Positions 54,051 through 63,818 are shown, numbered from the stretch's first letter. The stretch is 64,000 nucleotides of DNA from an uncultured Aquimarina sp. (GCA_947501475.1 CANMWA010000014.1:62001-126000); one strand, 5' to 3'. Translations and numbers: made by a program. The notes: generated by a model not told the origin, from the letters alone.

Positions 54051-54090
54051 AAACGGTTTAAGAATTATAACAAGAGTTCTTAAACCGTTT
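54051..54090 (+). terminator. Terminator of the sigma/subtilase operon
   Basis: Stem AAACGGTTTAAGAA (54051-54064) with TTCTTAAACCGTTT (54077-54090), 14 bp, 12-nt loop. It separates the subtilase from the CHAT gene. Confidence 0.85.
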
Positions 54091-54222
54091 AAGTTATACT
54101 CTCTAATCCACTATTCTTTTACTTAAACCTTTCTGCTCTATTATTTAATTCTAATCATATGCATTGAAATAACATAAATTTAACGTTATCATTCTCATTT
54201 ATATATACATTGAAGTTTAATT

Positions 54223-54244
54223 TACGGATAACCGTATTTTTTTT
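54223..54244 (+). terminator. Short hairpin with T8 run just before the CHAT gene
   Basis: TACGG-ataa-CCGTA followed by eight T, ending 24 nt before the ATG at 54268. It has the form of a factor-independent terminator placed as an attenuator; alternatively ACGGATAACCGT is an operator. Confidence 0.45.
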
Positions 54245-54267
54245 GTAAATTCTTACTTCACACATGT

Positions 54268-57120
54268 ATGATTCAGAATCCCCCTTTTGTTCTAACTGTT
54301 TTTATTCTATTATCTCTTTTGTTATCAACACTATGTTTCGCACAAACCGATACAATTTATTTTGATAAGCAATATGAACAAATCAATCAAAATATTCGAC
54401 AAGGTAATCTTGAAAAAAATATTGAGTTAATTAATGATATTGAAAAACAAGATCAGTTTCAAGCTTTAGGCTGTTACCAGCAAGGAAAAATTTTTCATAA
54501 AATTGGAGTATCATATTATCTAGATAACCAGGAAACTCTTGCAATAAAATATTATAAAGATAAAGCGTTGAAGGTTTGGAATAATTGTTTACAGGTACCA
54601 CTATCAGAAAAAGCCAAGACCCTCTATAATATTGGGATTTCTCATCAATATCTAAATAATATGGAACATGCGAAAGGATATATAGATAAGGCTTTATATA
54701 TTTTTGAGAAAGATTCTCTATATCCAAGATTAGATTTAGCACGTAAATATTATGGTATTGGTAGATTTTATCAAGATTTAAATGATGCTTTTCGCGCTAC
54801 CCTTTATTACAAAAACGCTATCAACTTGTATCGAGAGCAAGAAGAGACTAAAGCATGGCAATTCGAAGTGCTTAATGATCTTATTGTTATGAATAATAAT
54901 TTCAAAGAATATAAAAAATCTAAGGAATATATTATGCAAGCGCTATCGATCCAAAAAAACTTTCCTAAAGAAATCCCACAACTTAATCTAGCTTGGGTAT
55001 ATTTAAATGCAGGGGTTACTTATTTTGAACTTAAAGAATTTGAGTCTGCCTATAAAATGGCTACAAAAGCATTAAATCTGTTAGATAAAGAAACAGAATC
55101 TTTCTACTATTCGATTGCGCTTGAGACTATAGCTTTAATTCAATCAGAAGAAGAAAAATTTGAACTTGCAGAAAAAAACATAAATAAAGTTTTAGAAATA
55201 AGAAAAATATTACACTCAAAAAATGAACGACAAAGACAATTAGTCTTAGCCTATGAAAATCTATGTGATATATTAATTCGCAAAGGAAATATTTCTGGAA
55301 CTAACGAACAATTGAATAAAGCATTCAATATATTAGTGCCAAACGTTATTTTTGATAAAGATCATTTACCTATAATAAGAAACTCAAAAGCATTAGACGA
55401 CTCTAATTTAATTCGATTAATAGAACTAAAAGTCAAGGTTTTTGAAGCTAAATATGAAAAGTCAAATGATATAAAATTTCTAAAAAAAGCACTTGTCACT
55501 CAACATAAAATTGATTCTGTCATTAATCGTAGTTTATTTAATTTCCAGTTTGAACAATCTAAGTTAGATTTTTTAAATTTAAAATTCGAGTATTATGGTA
55601 AAGCTGTCGAAGACGCTTTAGAGTTACATAGAATTACAGGATACCGTTTTTATCTTGAAGAAGCTTATTATTTTTCTTCAAAAACAAAAGCTATAGTACT
55701 TCAATACGAGTTGAATCAAGTCAACGCATTACAGTCTAATGTTTCACAAGAGATACTACAGGTAGAAAAAGAACTTCGCGAAGAAATGAATTTACAATTA
55801 TCTCTTCTAAATGAATCTACGATTCATAGAGACTCACTACTAAAAACGTATACCAAAGCACAGTATAAGTTAGATAGTTATTTAAGTGACATTGAACAAA
55901 AAGAGCCCGCATATTTTAAAGAAAAATACGCATTTATTCGACCACCAAAATTAAAAGAAATACAAAACAATATTCCAAAAGATATGGTGGTTATAGAATA
56001 TTTTATTTCCAAAGATAAAATCTATAGTTTTTGGCTTACCAGAACTAAGTTTTTTCCTCTTATAATTCCATATACTAAAAACATTAAGGTAACTCTTGAC
56101 AATTACATTGCTCAGTGCCATAATCCAGAAATAAAGTTTTCAAAAGAGCTTTCAGAATCGCTTTTTGATAAATTTCTTCAAAAAGGGTTATCAAAAACAG
56201 GGAAAAACACAAAACGAATATGTATTATCCCAGACGGTCAATTGCATAAATTTTCTTTTGAAGCATTAATAAACGGCAACAAAAACCCTGAACAATATTT
56301 GATTGAAGACTATGCTATTTCGTATTCATATTCGATTGCATTGTTATTTCGTAAGCATAAAAATAAAGAATTCCAAAAGTATATTGGTTTTGGATCAAAA
56401 TATAGTAATCTACTTAATGAAGAATTAAAGACTCGTAAACGGTTTTTTGGCAATGAAAATTTAATGCAACTAGCTTTATCTCAAGAAGAAATAAAAAGAG
56501 GAGCTGCTATTTTTGATGGAGAAACTTTTATTGATGACAAAGCCTCTCTCGAAAACTTTTTAAAACACAGTGCAAATGCAGATATTATTCATCTTTCTTT
56601 ACATGGTCTTGTTGATATTGATGACCCAAGTAGGTCTAGCATTCTTTTTGATGATCATCAAAAAGATTTTATACTTTCTCCACAAGATCTATACGGAACT
56701 AGGTTACAAGCAGATTTAGTACTCTTAAGCGCTTGCCATTCTGCTAGTGGAAAAATATATAGTGGAGAAGGAGTACAAGGTATGAGTAAGTCTTTTCTTT
56801 TGGGTGGGGCTCATAATATTTTATCTAGTTTATGGAATGCTTCAGAAGCAAGTTCTTTAGCAATTACAACTATGTTTTTAGAAAATTTTCATGAAGGACT
56901 GCCTATTGATCTTGCACTTCATCAATCAAAATTGAATTATCTTTCTACAACCGAACCTAATAAAAAACATCCTTACTACTGGGCTAATTTTATACTACTA
57001 GGTGAAATTAATACCGACAAAGCGCCTTTACACCCTATGCTGTGGATAATCATTGGTAGCGCACTTATATTACTAGTCTTTTTTGTAGTTCGTTCATCAA
57101 AAAAAGATCCTACCATTTAA
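54268..57120 (+). CDS. Exported TPR-CHAT (caspase-like) protein with C-terminal membrane anchor
   Basis: 950 residues. Signal peptide (1-25), 7-9 tetratricopeptide hairpins (~35-480), a coiled coil (~500-560), a CHAT peptidase domain (~640-915), and a C-terminal helix (~924-942) with a basic tail. The His/Cys dyad is intact: H779 in IIHLSLHGL and C823 in LVLLSACHSASG. CHAT domains are clan CD proteases (separase/gingipain-like). The signal peptide places TPR and CHAT in the periplasm, held by the terminal helix. It is next to a sigma / TPR / subtilase operon, but has its own terminator-like leader. Substrate unknown; the TPRs probably bind partners. Confidence 0.92.
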   Translation: MIQNPPFVLTVFILLSLLLSTLCFAQTDTIYFDKQYEQINQNIRQGNLEKNIELINDIEKQDQFQALGCYQQGKIFHKIGVSYYLDNQETLAIKYYKDKALKVWNNCLQVPLSEKAKTLYNIGISHQYLNNMEHAKGYIDKALYIFEKDSLYPRLDLARKYYGIGRFYQDLNDAFRATLYYKNAINLYREQEETKAWQFEVLNDLIVMNNNFKEYKKSKEYIMQALSIQKNFPKEIPQLNLAWVYLNAGVTYFELKEFESAYKMATKALNLLDKETESFYYSIALETIALIQSEEEKFELAEKNINKVLEIRKILHSKNERQRQLVLAYENLCDILIRKGNISGTNEQLNKAFNILVPNVIFDKDHLPIIRNSKALDDSNLIRLIELKVKVFEAKYEKSNDIKFLKKALVTQHKIDSVINRSLFNFQFEQSKLDFLNLKFEYYGKAVEDALELHRITGYRFYLEEAYYFSSKTKAIVLQYELNQVNALQSNVSQEILQVEKELREEMNLQLSLLNESTIHRDSLLKTYTKAQYKLDSYLSDIEQKEPAYFKEKYAFIRPPKLKEIQNNIPKDMVVIEYFISKDKIYSFWLTRTKFFPLIIPYTKNIKVTLDNYIAQCHNPEIKFSKELSESLFDKFLQKGLSKTGKNTKRICIIPDGQLHKFSFEALINGNKNPEQYLIEDYAISYSYSIALLFRKHKNKEFQKYIGFGSKYSNLLNEELKTRKRFFGNENLMQLALSQEEIKRGAAIFDGETFIDDKASLENFLKHSANADIIHLSLHGLVDIDDPSRSSILFDDHQKDFILSPQDLYGTRLQADLVLLSACHSASGKIYSGEGVQGMSKSFLLGGAHNILSSLWNASEASSLAITTMFLENFHEGLPIDLALHQSKLNYLSTTEPNKKHPYYWANFILLGEINTDKAPLHPMLWIIIGSALILLVFFVVRSSKKDPTI

Positions 57121-57250
57121 GCTTACCTAGAATTTTTTAAACTTTTTTCTAAAAGTTGAATAAAGTTTGTCACACTATCGACTTTTCTGTCTTATAAGAG
57201 AAAACACATACAAAGTAAAAGTATTGTTAACCTAATAAGATAGTATTACT

Positions 57251-58111
57251 GTGATTAAATTAAAAACTATACTCGTATTACATATATTTTTTTCAGCTTA
57301 TTTAATACAAGCACAAGAAAATCTAAAATTATGGACAGGCCATAGTGCGCAAGCCAAGTTGACTAAAGAATGGAGAATTAATGTAGGGCAATTATTATTA
57401 TTTAGCCAAGAACCATTTGAGTTATCATCACTACAAAATAGCGCCAGTGTTTCTTATAGATTAGATAAAAGAAAAAGAGTAGGATTTGGATATATAAGAT
57501 CATCAGACCCTTCAGATCCAGATCAAGAAGCGAGAAATCGTCTCACAGGTCGATTTAGATTAGATCTAAGATTGGGAAAACTAAGGATGGCAAATAGCTT
57601 AAGAGCAGAGTGGCATTTTCCAGAAAGAAGCAAATTCGAATATCGTTTACGATATGGGTTTAGATTTCATATGGGAAACTTTGGACTTCCTCTTAAGACT
57701 ACTCCTTTTATTACCAATGAATTTCATTATTACCTCTCTGGAAAACCATTACAATATCGAGATGAATTAGGAGATAAAGTAGTAAAACAATCTCCCGATG
57801 GTTTACATGCACACAGAATTACTTTGGGCCTGCGTTTTAGGCCATTCAAACGAGCTAATGCCAGCCTGAGCTATATAAGGCAAACAGAATTTAATATAGG
57901 TAATAAATATAGAGACATAAATGTAACAGATCCCAGAAATGGAAGAATCCGAAGGGCATTTAATAATTTTTCTGTAGTCATGTTTCGGTTTTCCTATCAA
58001 TTTGATGTAAGAAGAAAAAATTCTAAACCAGAGCGACAGCCATTATGGAGATTTTCAAGCACAAATCCTACTATAGACAAAACTAACAACACACAAAATA
58101 TCATTAATTAA
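57251..58111 (+). CDS. DUF2490-family outer-membrane protein
   Basis: 286 residues from a GTG start at 57251 (no in-frame ATG nearby; a signal peptide TILVLHIFFSAYLIQA follows). The mature protein begins ENLKLWTGHSAQAKLTKEWR and alternates strands typical of DUF2490 barrels: VGFGYIRSSDP, MANSLRAEWHFPE, LRYGFRFHMG, ITLGLRFRPFK, FSVVMFRFSYQFD. Function unknown in the family. It heads a plus-strand series through the DUF1611-like, HTTM-DCC and ABC genes. Confidence 0.85.
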   Translation: MIKLKTILVLHIFFSAYLIQAQENLKLWTGHSAQAKLTKEWRINVGQLLLFSQEPFELSSLQNSASVSYRLDKRKRVGFGYIRSSDPSDPDQEARNRLTGRFRLDLRLGKLRMANSLRAEWHFPERSKFEYRLRYGFRFHMGNFGLPLKTTPFITNEFHYYLSGKPLQYRDELGDKVVKQSPDGLHAHRITLGLRFRPFKRANASLSYIRQTEFNIGNKYRDINVTDPRNGRIRRAFNNFSVVMFRFSYQFDVRRKNSKPERQPLWRFSSTNPTIDKTNNTQNIIN

Positions 58112-58149
58112 TAAAATTTCAATTCAAACCAATTTAATTCCATTATATC

Positions 58150-59193
58150 ATGAAAACTATTAAGAAATCTAACATCTGTAAAAATGTAATAAACTACAAA
58201 ATTGATGAAACAATTAATTTTGAATATCAACCCAAAGCTGGAGATGTAGCTATATTCGAAGTCATAAGTATTGGTTCTTTAAATGCTATTCAAGACTTTG
58301 AAGGAAGAAACTGTTATCTCTTTGAAGGAGATAAAATAATGCTAACATATGGTAACCGTTATGCTAGCAACCAATTTGAAGGCTATGTATCAAAAGGACA
58401 CCAACAAGAATATGATTTATTAGGTAAGGGCGGTGTAGTAGGAACAGTTAAGTCTATGTTTTATAAATTAGAATTAAAAGGCCCTACAAAGTTAAAACTA
58501 ATAGGATATGCTACAGATAAAAAGGGAACGGTGATTAATACTATTTATCACAACAGAAAACCCTCTAAATTTAATCCACAAAAAATAAGAAGTTTTAAAA
58601 CCATTTTATCAATTGGTTCTAGCATGGATAGTGGAAAAACAACTACTGCAGCCTACCTATGTCGAGGGTTAAAAAACTCGGGGTATCGTGTCGCTTATAT
58701 AAAACTTACTGGAACCGTATTTAACAAAGATAGAATGTTGGCATATGATTGTGGTGCTGATTTTGTGAGTGATTTTTCTGAATTTGGTTTTCCTTCTACG
58801 TATTTATGTTCTACAAATACAATTATGGATTTGTACGAAAGTTTACTAAATGAAGTTACCAAAACAGATCCAGATTATGTGGTTATAGAAGTAGCAGATG
58901 GGCTTTATCAAAAAGAAACTCGCACACTATTAAATTATCCTCTATTTACCAAAACCATTGATCATGTTATTTTATCATGTTGTGACAGTTTAGCTGTAAA
59001 TAGTGGGGTACAATTATTATCTCCAATTTTTAGAGATCGTTTATTTGCGCTAGCAGGTTTATTTACAGGAAGTCCTTTATTGGTAGATGAAGTAGAAAAT
59101 TTGCATTCGACTCCGGTCTTAACATTGAGTAAATTATTACAACCTGATATATTGATCAACTTACTTTCTATAGATGTCAATATCGCTGTATAA
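58150..59193 (+). CDS. DUF1611-like P-loop NTPase
   Basis: 347 residues, cytoplasmic. An N-terminal beta domain (~20-140) contains FEYQPKAGDVAIFEVISIG; then a P-loop NTPase with Walker A GSSMDSGKTTTA (~156-167), followed by KLTGTVFNKDRM and DYVVIEVADGLYQKETR. The P-loop form and length recall DUF1611 (DgcN-type) proteins, in which the ATPase-like fold supports an acyltransfer reaction. I place it near that family without certainty. 38 nt after the DUF2490 gene, 13 nt before the membrane protein gene. Confidence 0.72.
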   Translation: MKTIKKSNICKNVINYKIDETINFEYQPKAGDVAIFEVISIGSLNAIQDFEGRNCYLFEGDKIMLTYGNRYASNQFEGYVSKGHQQEYDLLGKGGVVGTVKSMFYKLELKGPTKLKLIGYATDKKGTVINTIYHNRKPSKFNPQKIRSFKTILSIGSSMDSGKTTTAAYLCRGLKNSGYRVAYIKLTGTVFNKDRMLAYDCGADFVSDFSEFGFPSTYLCSTNTIMDLYESLLNEVTKTDPDYVVIEVADGLYQKETRTLLNYPLFTKTIDHVILSCCDSLAVNSGVQLLSPIFRDRLFALAGLFTGSPLLVDEVENLHSTPVLTLSKLLQPDILINLLSIDVNIAV

Positions 59194-59206
59194 AAAACAT
59201 AACCAG

Positions 59207-59668
59207 ATGAAATATTCACAACAACAAGCGATCCTTATAAGCATATTCACTATGACATTAGTCTTATTGCCAGTTTTAGAAAACTGGGCTAGTAAACCAA
59301 AAGATAACTTTCCGTTTTCATACTATCCCATGTTTTCTAAAAAACGAAAAGCGACTTATGGCTTATACTATTTTGTAGGTTATGACGCCTACCAAAATAG
59401 ATATAAGGTTTCGTACAAATTAGCTGGTACTGGTGGTTTTAATCAAGTTCGTAGGCAGATAAAGAAAGCTGCACGATCAGAGAAATCTGATGCATTTACA
59501 AAAATGGTAGCTACACAGATTGCCAAAAAGAAAGGAAATCCATATGCAAAATTAGAAAGAATAGAATTAGTTAAAGGGTATTATCATTTAGAAAAATATT
59601 TTCTAAAACAAGATACACTACCTGTACATGAAAGAAAAATTGCATCACATAAAATAGAAAGAAAATGA
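59207..59668 (+). CDS. Membrane-anchored partner of the HTTM-DCC protein
   Basis: 153 residues from the ATG at 59207, 13 nt after the upstream stop (an ATG at 59174 would overlap that gene). One N-terminal helix (~7-24: AILISIFTMTLVLLPVLE), then a basic soluble region with NFPFSYYPMFSKKRKATYGL and GTGGFNQVRRQIKKAARSEK. This type of protein is regularly found before HTTM genes in Bacteroidota. Its stop overlaps the HTTM start (ATGA), so the two are co-translated. No known fold. Confidence 0.7.
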   Translation: MKYSQQQAILISIFTMTLVLLPVLENWASKPKDNFPFSYYPMFSKKRKATYGLYYFVGYDAYQNRYKVSYKLAGTGGFNQVRRQIKKAARSEKSDAFTKMVATQIAKKKGNPYAKLERIELVKGYYHLEKYFLKQDTLPVHERKIASHKIERK

Positions 59669-60999
59669 AGAGGTTTTTAGAAAAAATAAGGAAGCTTTGG
59701 TTTATGAAAGTAAGGCCGCAACAATTAGCATTGTTACGTATTAGTACTGGAATATTTAGCTTATGGTATTTTCTTTCACGATTTGAGATGATCCAAAAAA
59801 TGACCAAGAATATAGAGGCTTTTGATCCTGTTGGAATATTAAGTTGGATGAGTACACCCTTATCTTCAGAAGTTTTCTGGTGGTTAAGTATCGTAGTTAT
59901 CCTTCTCAATATAGGATATCTTATAGGTTGGAAATTTAAATTCACTGGGCCAGCTTTTGCGATAGCAGTATTGGTATTCTTTACGTATCGTAATTCTTGG
60001 TCTATGATGTATCATAACCGAAACGCCCTTGTTTTACATATCGTTATTCTGGGCCTAGTAGCCTCTGCAGATACATGGTCATGGGATGCATTCAAAAGAA
60101 TCAAAAAAGGTTATAAAACACCAAAAACCCACTGGCAATATGGCTGGCCAATACAACTAATTTGTGCCGCAACTGTAGGAACTTATCTATTAGCAGGAAT
60201 CGCTAAAATTGCTGGTGATTTAGCTTGGGAATGGGCAGATGGAACCGCAATGCGCTCGCAAGTTGCTGTAGATGCTATACGCAAAGAGATGTTAGGGTCT
60301 GAAGCAGCTCCTCTATTCAACTTTTTATTTGAGCATACCTGGTTATTTCTAGGAATGGGTATTCTAACCTTTGTCTTAGAGCTGGGAGCACCACTAGCTT
60401 TGGTAAAAAGAAAATGGGGGATGATTTGGGCAACGCTAACCTGGATGATGCATTGGGGGGTTTTCTTTATCATGGGTATTAGTTTTCGTTATCAAATGAC
60501 GGGATTAATATTTCTTCCGTTTTTTAATCTTGAGAAATTATGGGACTCATCCAAAAAGCATATGATTGAGGGTACAAATAATCAATCTGTATTTGATAAC
60601 TCCTCAAAGCCAGTTGTGTTATTTGATGGTATATGTAATTTATGTAATGGTTGGATTCAGTTTATTCTAAAAAGAGAACAAAATCAATTATTTCAATTTG
60701 CTTCTTTACAATCTGAAACTGTAGAACATTTATTGAGAAATAATAATTTACTCCAAAATTCATCATCGATATTACTTATTGAAAACGGCATGATTTATAA
60801 AAAAAGTGAAGCCGTATTACGAATTTGTAAATATCTAAGAACTCCATGGAGGGTATTAACTGTTTTATTAATAATTCCAAGATCGTTTAGAGATCCTATA
60901 TACGATATTGTAGCAAAGAACCGCTACAAATGGTTTGGAAAGCAACAACATTGTAAATTACCCCAACCAGATCAACGGTTTAGATTTTTAGATCTATAA
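59665..60999 (+). CDS. HTTM (gamma-carboxylase-like) membrane protein fused to a DCC thiol oxidoreductase domain
   Basis: 444 residues. The N-terminal ~295 residues have 6-7 membrane helices of the HTTM type (LLRISTGIFSLWYFLSRFEM, WSMMYHNRNALVLH, LAGIAKIAGDLAWEWADGTA, ELGAPLALV). The C-terminal ~130 residues are a DCC/DUF393 domain beginning VVLFDGICNLCNGWIQFI, with the D-x-x-C-x-x-C centre near residues 320-326. HTTM is the fold of vitamin K-dependent gamma-carboxylase. A fused thiol-redox domain could recycle a quinone or disulfide, much as VKOR does for the eukaryotic enzyme (inference). Translationally coupled to the preceding gene. Confidence 0.85.
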   Translation: MKRFLEKIRKLWFMKVRPQQLALLRISTGIFSLWYFLSRFEMIQKMTKNIEAFDPVGILSWMSTPLSSEVFWWLSIVVILLNIGYLIGWKFKFTGPAFAIAVLVFFTYRNSWSMMYHNRNALVLHIVILGLVASADTWSWDAFKRIKKGYKTPKTHWQYGWPIQLICAATVGTYLLAGIAKIAGDLAWEWADGTAMRSQVAVDAIRKEMLGSEAAPLFNFLFEHTWLFLGMGILTFVLELGAPLALVKRKWGMIWATLTWMMHWGVFFIMGISFRYQMTGLIFLPFFNLEKLWDSSKKHMIEGTNNQSVFDNSSKPVVLFDGICNLCNGWIQFILKREQNQLFQFASLQSETVEHLLRNNNLLQNSSSILLIENGMIYKKSEAVLRICKYLRTPWRVLTVLLIIPRSFRDPIYDIVAKNRYKWFGKQQHCKLPQPDQRFRFLDL

Positions 61000-61118
61000 A
61001 CAATGTTTGTTATGTTAAGTAGATAGGTCATAATCCTAAGATAATTCCCATAGCATATTTTATCGGGGTTTGGCCTATCCTTAACAATTTCACATATAAT
61101 AAATTTTAAATTCTTGAT

Positions 61119-62792
61119 ATGTTATATACCAAATGGAATATCATAAACAACTTTGCTCTTAAAAATACTATTTTGATGGGGCTAACATTTCTTAGCGGAC
61201 TTTGTTATAATATATTAACCATTCTTATTCCGATTAGTATTGGTAAATTCTATGAACTTAGTTTTGGTTTTTCTTCACATCGATTAGCTGCATTTAAATT
61301 CATTCCTTTTATGGATGCTCCAGATTTTAACTCATTTCTTGTTTTTTTCTTTTCATTGGTAGTGTTACGATTACTTTTTGAATACCTAAATCGTTATGGG
61401 ATTGGGGTAGTTGGTGAACGTTTTAGCAAAACACTTCGAGAACAACTCTTCATTAAGCAACTACAAATCTCAATGAATGTATATGATAGCAAGGGAATCG
61501 GAAAGTATTTATTAAGATATAGTGGTGATTTGAAAAGTATTCAAAATTATGTAAAAAATGGAATGATACGTTTCTTTCAGGATGTAGTTTTACTTTGTAT
61601 TGTAGTTGTTGCTATTGGATATTTTGACACATATTTAGGTGTTATTATTGCCGGTTGTATTATTACCTCATCGGTAATACTTTGGGGCATCAATAAAGCG
61701 TTGTATAAGGCTTCTCTTGAAATAAGAAATAAACGCTCTGGCATGTTAAGCTTTGTGAATATACGTTTACGAGGGATTATTGCTTTAAAAGCATTTAATA
61801 AATATAAACCAGAAGAAAAAAGATATCAAAAACGATCTAATGATCTTTATGATGTTGGAAAACGCTATGCCAAAATCGTAGCTTTATTGCAAGCTATCAT
61901 TCCGGCTATAACGTATAGTATGTTGGGAGTTATTATGTTATATGTATTTTCATCAACACAAGGTATACAAAAAACTATGCAAGGTTCTTCTCTACTCATT
62001 CTAATTTTATTGATCATTTCTATACTTCCTGTACTTAGACGTAGTTTACGAGTGAGTATTGTTTGGAAATTGGGAGATATCTCTTTTAGTAAGTTGATAG
62101 ATGTTTTTTGTTTACCTAGAGAAAATAAATTACCTTTTGAACAAATAGTGTTAAACCAAGAAGAAATAGTATTTAAAAATGTCTGTTTTGAGTACCCCAA
62201 TACTACAAAACGAGTATTCAAAAATTTTGGATTATCAATATCACCAAAAAGTACAACTTTATTTCAAGGAACATCGGGATCTGGAAAATCTACTTTTATA
62301 CGCTTATTACTTAAATTAATATCTCCTACCAATGGGCATATCGCCTTTGGTGATTATCAATGTCATGAATTATCTGAAAAAACTATAAGAAAGAATATTG
62401 CTGTTGTATCTAAGGATTTTCCTTTATATGGAAGAAATGTCTATGAAGCTATTGTGTATAATCGAAAAGAAAAAAATAGAGAAAGTGCCGGGCAGATATT
62501 GCAATATATGCAACAGTTTGAAAATAAAGAGGATACATTGCACTTAGATAGTAAAATTGGTGATATGGCATGTAACCTAACCTCTGGACAACAAAAAATG
62601 TTGATGTATTGCAGAGCATTACTTACCAAAAAACCAATTTTAATTCTTGAAGAACCTTTAAAAGAGCTCAATATTAAAACCCAGCAATTACTGTTTCAAT
62701 TACTTGAAAACATTGAGCATCAAAAAACTCTAATCTTATTAGACGATCATGAAGTGCATGGGTTTAATATTGATAAAGTGCATTATTTATAA
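61119..62792 (+). CDS. ABC exporter (fused membrane and ATPase) with non-standard motifs
   Basis: 557 residues. Six membrane helices (~10-320) and an ATPase domain (~345-557). Walker A GTSGSGKST is intact (~386). Other motifs depart from consensus: the signature reads LTSGQQ rather than LSGGQ, Walker B ILILEEP has Glu in place of Asp, the D-loop is KELN, and the switch region reads LLDDHE. The catalytic Glu is kept. It resembles exporters of peptides or lipids. It follows the HTTM-DCC gene by 119 bp on the same strand and may export its product (inference). Confidence 0.83.
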   Translation: MLYTKWNIINNFALKNTILMGLTFLSGLCYNILTILIPISIGKFYELSFGFSSHRLAAFKFIPFMDAPDFNSFLVFFFSLVVLRLLFEYLNRYGIGVVGERFSKTLREQLFIKQLQISMNVYDSKGIGKYLLRYSGDLKSIQNYVKNGMIRFFQDVVLLCIVVVAIGYFDTYLGVIIAGCIITSSVILWGINKALYKASLEIRNKRSGMLSFVNIRLRGIIALKAFNKYKPEEKRYQKRSNDLYDVGKRYAKIVALLQAIIPAITYSMLGVIMLYVFSSTQGIQKTMQGSSLLILILLIISILPVLRRSLRVSIVWKLGDISFSKLIDVFCLPRENKLPFEQIVLNQEEIVFKNVCFEYPNTTKRVFKNFGLSISPKSTTLFQGTSGSGKSTFIRLLLKLISPTNGHIAFGDYQCHELSEKTIRKNIAVVSKDFPLYGRNVYEAIVYNRKEKNRESAGQILQYMQQFENKEDTLHLDSKIGDMACNLTSGQQKMLMYCRALLTKKPILILEEPLKELNIKTQQLLFQLLENIEHQKTLILLDDHEVHGFNIDKVHYL

Positions 62793-62909
62793 AAAACACT
62801 CCCTAGTGATTCTTTTTCTTACAAAGGGTAGACAATGAAAAAGATATCAAAATTTAATATCATTTAATGCATAGGATTATAATACGTATTGAATAGGGAG
62901 ATATACATT

Positions 62910-63818
62910 TTAAGGCTTTTTCTGATTCAAATGCAATACAAAAATAGCGTTGAACCCAAATACAAAATTACCATCTTTAAAATTAAAATTATTTGGTGTT
63001 TGCGTGATAAAAGCATCTTCGACCATAGCTCGGGTATTGGTTAACTGAAACTGCAACATCACATCGCTTAGCTCCCAATTTACACCTAATGAGAAAGCAT
63101 CATAAGTATTTATAGACTCTAAAGGGTTGATCAGATAATAATATTCTGAAACGATAGATACATGTCCGTCTAACTTGTATCGCCCTCCTACTCCTATTGC
63201 AAATTGATTATTAGGGTCCTCAGGAAAAGTTGAAGAACTCCTATGTATATACGTTGGTGAAATTTGCATCGAAAACTGCGGTGTAAATTTACGGGCAATT
63301 AATAATTGACTAGTAAAAGCTAATTTATCACTAAACTCATCAAATCTATTTACATCCGGAAAAGGTCGATTACGTTTACTTCGGTAGGATCCATTTTGAA
63401 AAAGTGTAACACTCAATGGAGATCCTTTACCATCACTTCGCTGTCTGACAAGCTTATACTTTAAGAATCCGTCAAAAATACCATCAAGAGTACCTGCTCC
63501 TGCTCCAAATGATAATCGATCAGAGATACCATACTCTAGAGCTAACCTGGCATTAAGCTTATCAGCCACAAAGCTTTGCCCTCTATAATTTGGGATATTC
63601 CAAAATCTATTAAAGGCTTGGATCTCTAATATTCCTTTTTTTCTAGTTTCGACAGAATGTCCTATCGAAAGACGACTAGCTTTAAAGGTTGCAAATTCAT
63701 ATTGAGGTGTATCTGGGTATTCTTTTTCTAGTGTATCTAACAAACCTTGTGCATTCATAGACATGCCAAATCCAAGCATTACACAAAAGTATACCAAAAG
63801 ATGTGTTTTATTTTTCAT
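62910..63818 (-). CDS. DUF5777-family beta-barrel protein
   Basis: 302 residues from the ATG at 63818, which precedes a signal peptide (MKNKTHLLVYFCVMLGFGMS). A start at 63833 adds five residues. The barrel pattern is clear: RLSIGHSVETRKKGILEIQA, RLALEYGISDRLSFGAGAG, FAIGVGGRYKLDGHVSIVSE, YDAFSLGVNWELSDVMLQF. DUF5777 proteins usually follow a YceI gene and cytochrome-related genes. Start overlaps the YceI stop by 11 bp. Confidence 0.85.
   Translation of the reverse strand: MKNKTHLLVYFCVMLGFGMSMNAQGLLDTLEKEYPDTPQYEFATFKASRLSIGHSVETRKKGILEIQAFNRFWNIPNYRGQSFVADKLNARLALEYGISDRLSFGAGAGTLDGIFDGFLKYKLVRQRSDGKGSPLSVTLFQNGSYRSKRNRPFPDVNRFDEFSDKLAFTSQLLIARKFTPQFSMQISPTYIHRSSSTFPEDPNNQFAIGVGGRYKLDGHVSIVSEYYYLINPLESINTYDAFSLGVNWELSDVMLQFQLTNTRAMVEDAFITQTPNNFNFKDGNFVFGFNAIFVLHLNQKKP

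Noticed and set aside
61022..61078. Terminator between HTTM-DCC and ABC genes
   Set aside because: GATAGGTC/GGCCTATC pair is only 8 bp with a long loop and no T run, so not supportable.
62820..62909. Sixth copy of the dispersed repeat near 62875
   Set aside because: Only GGATTATAATAC resembles the core; the following CTATAG, TCGTAG and tail blocks are absent.
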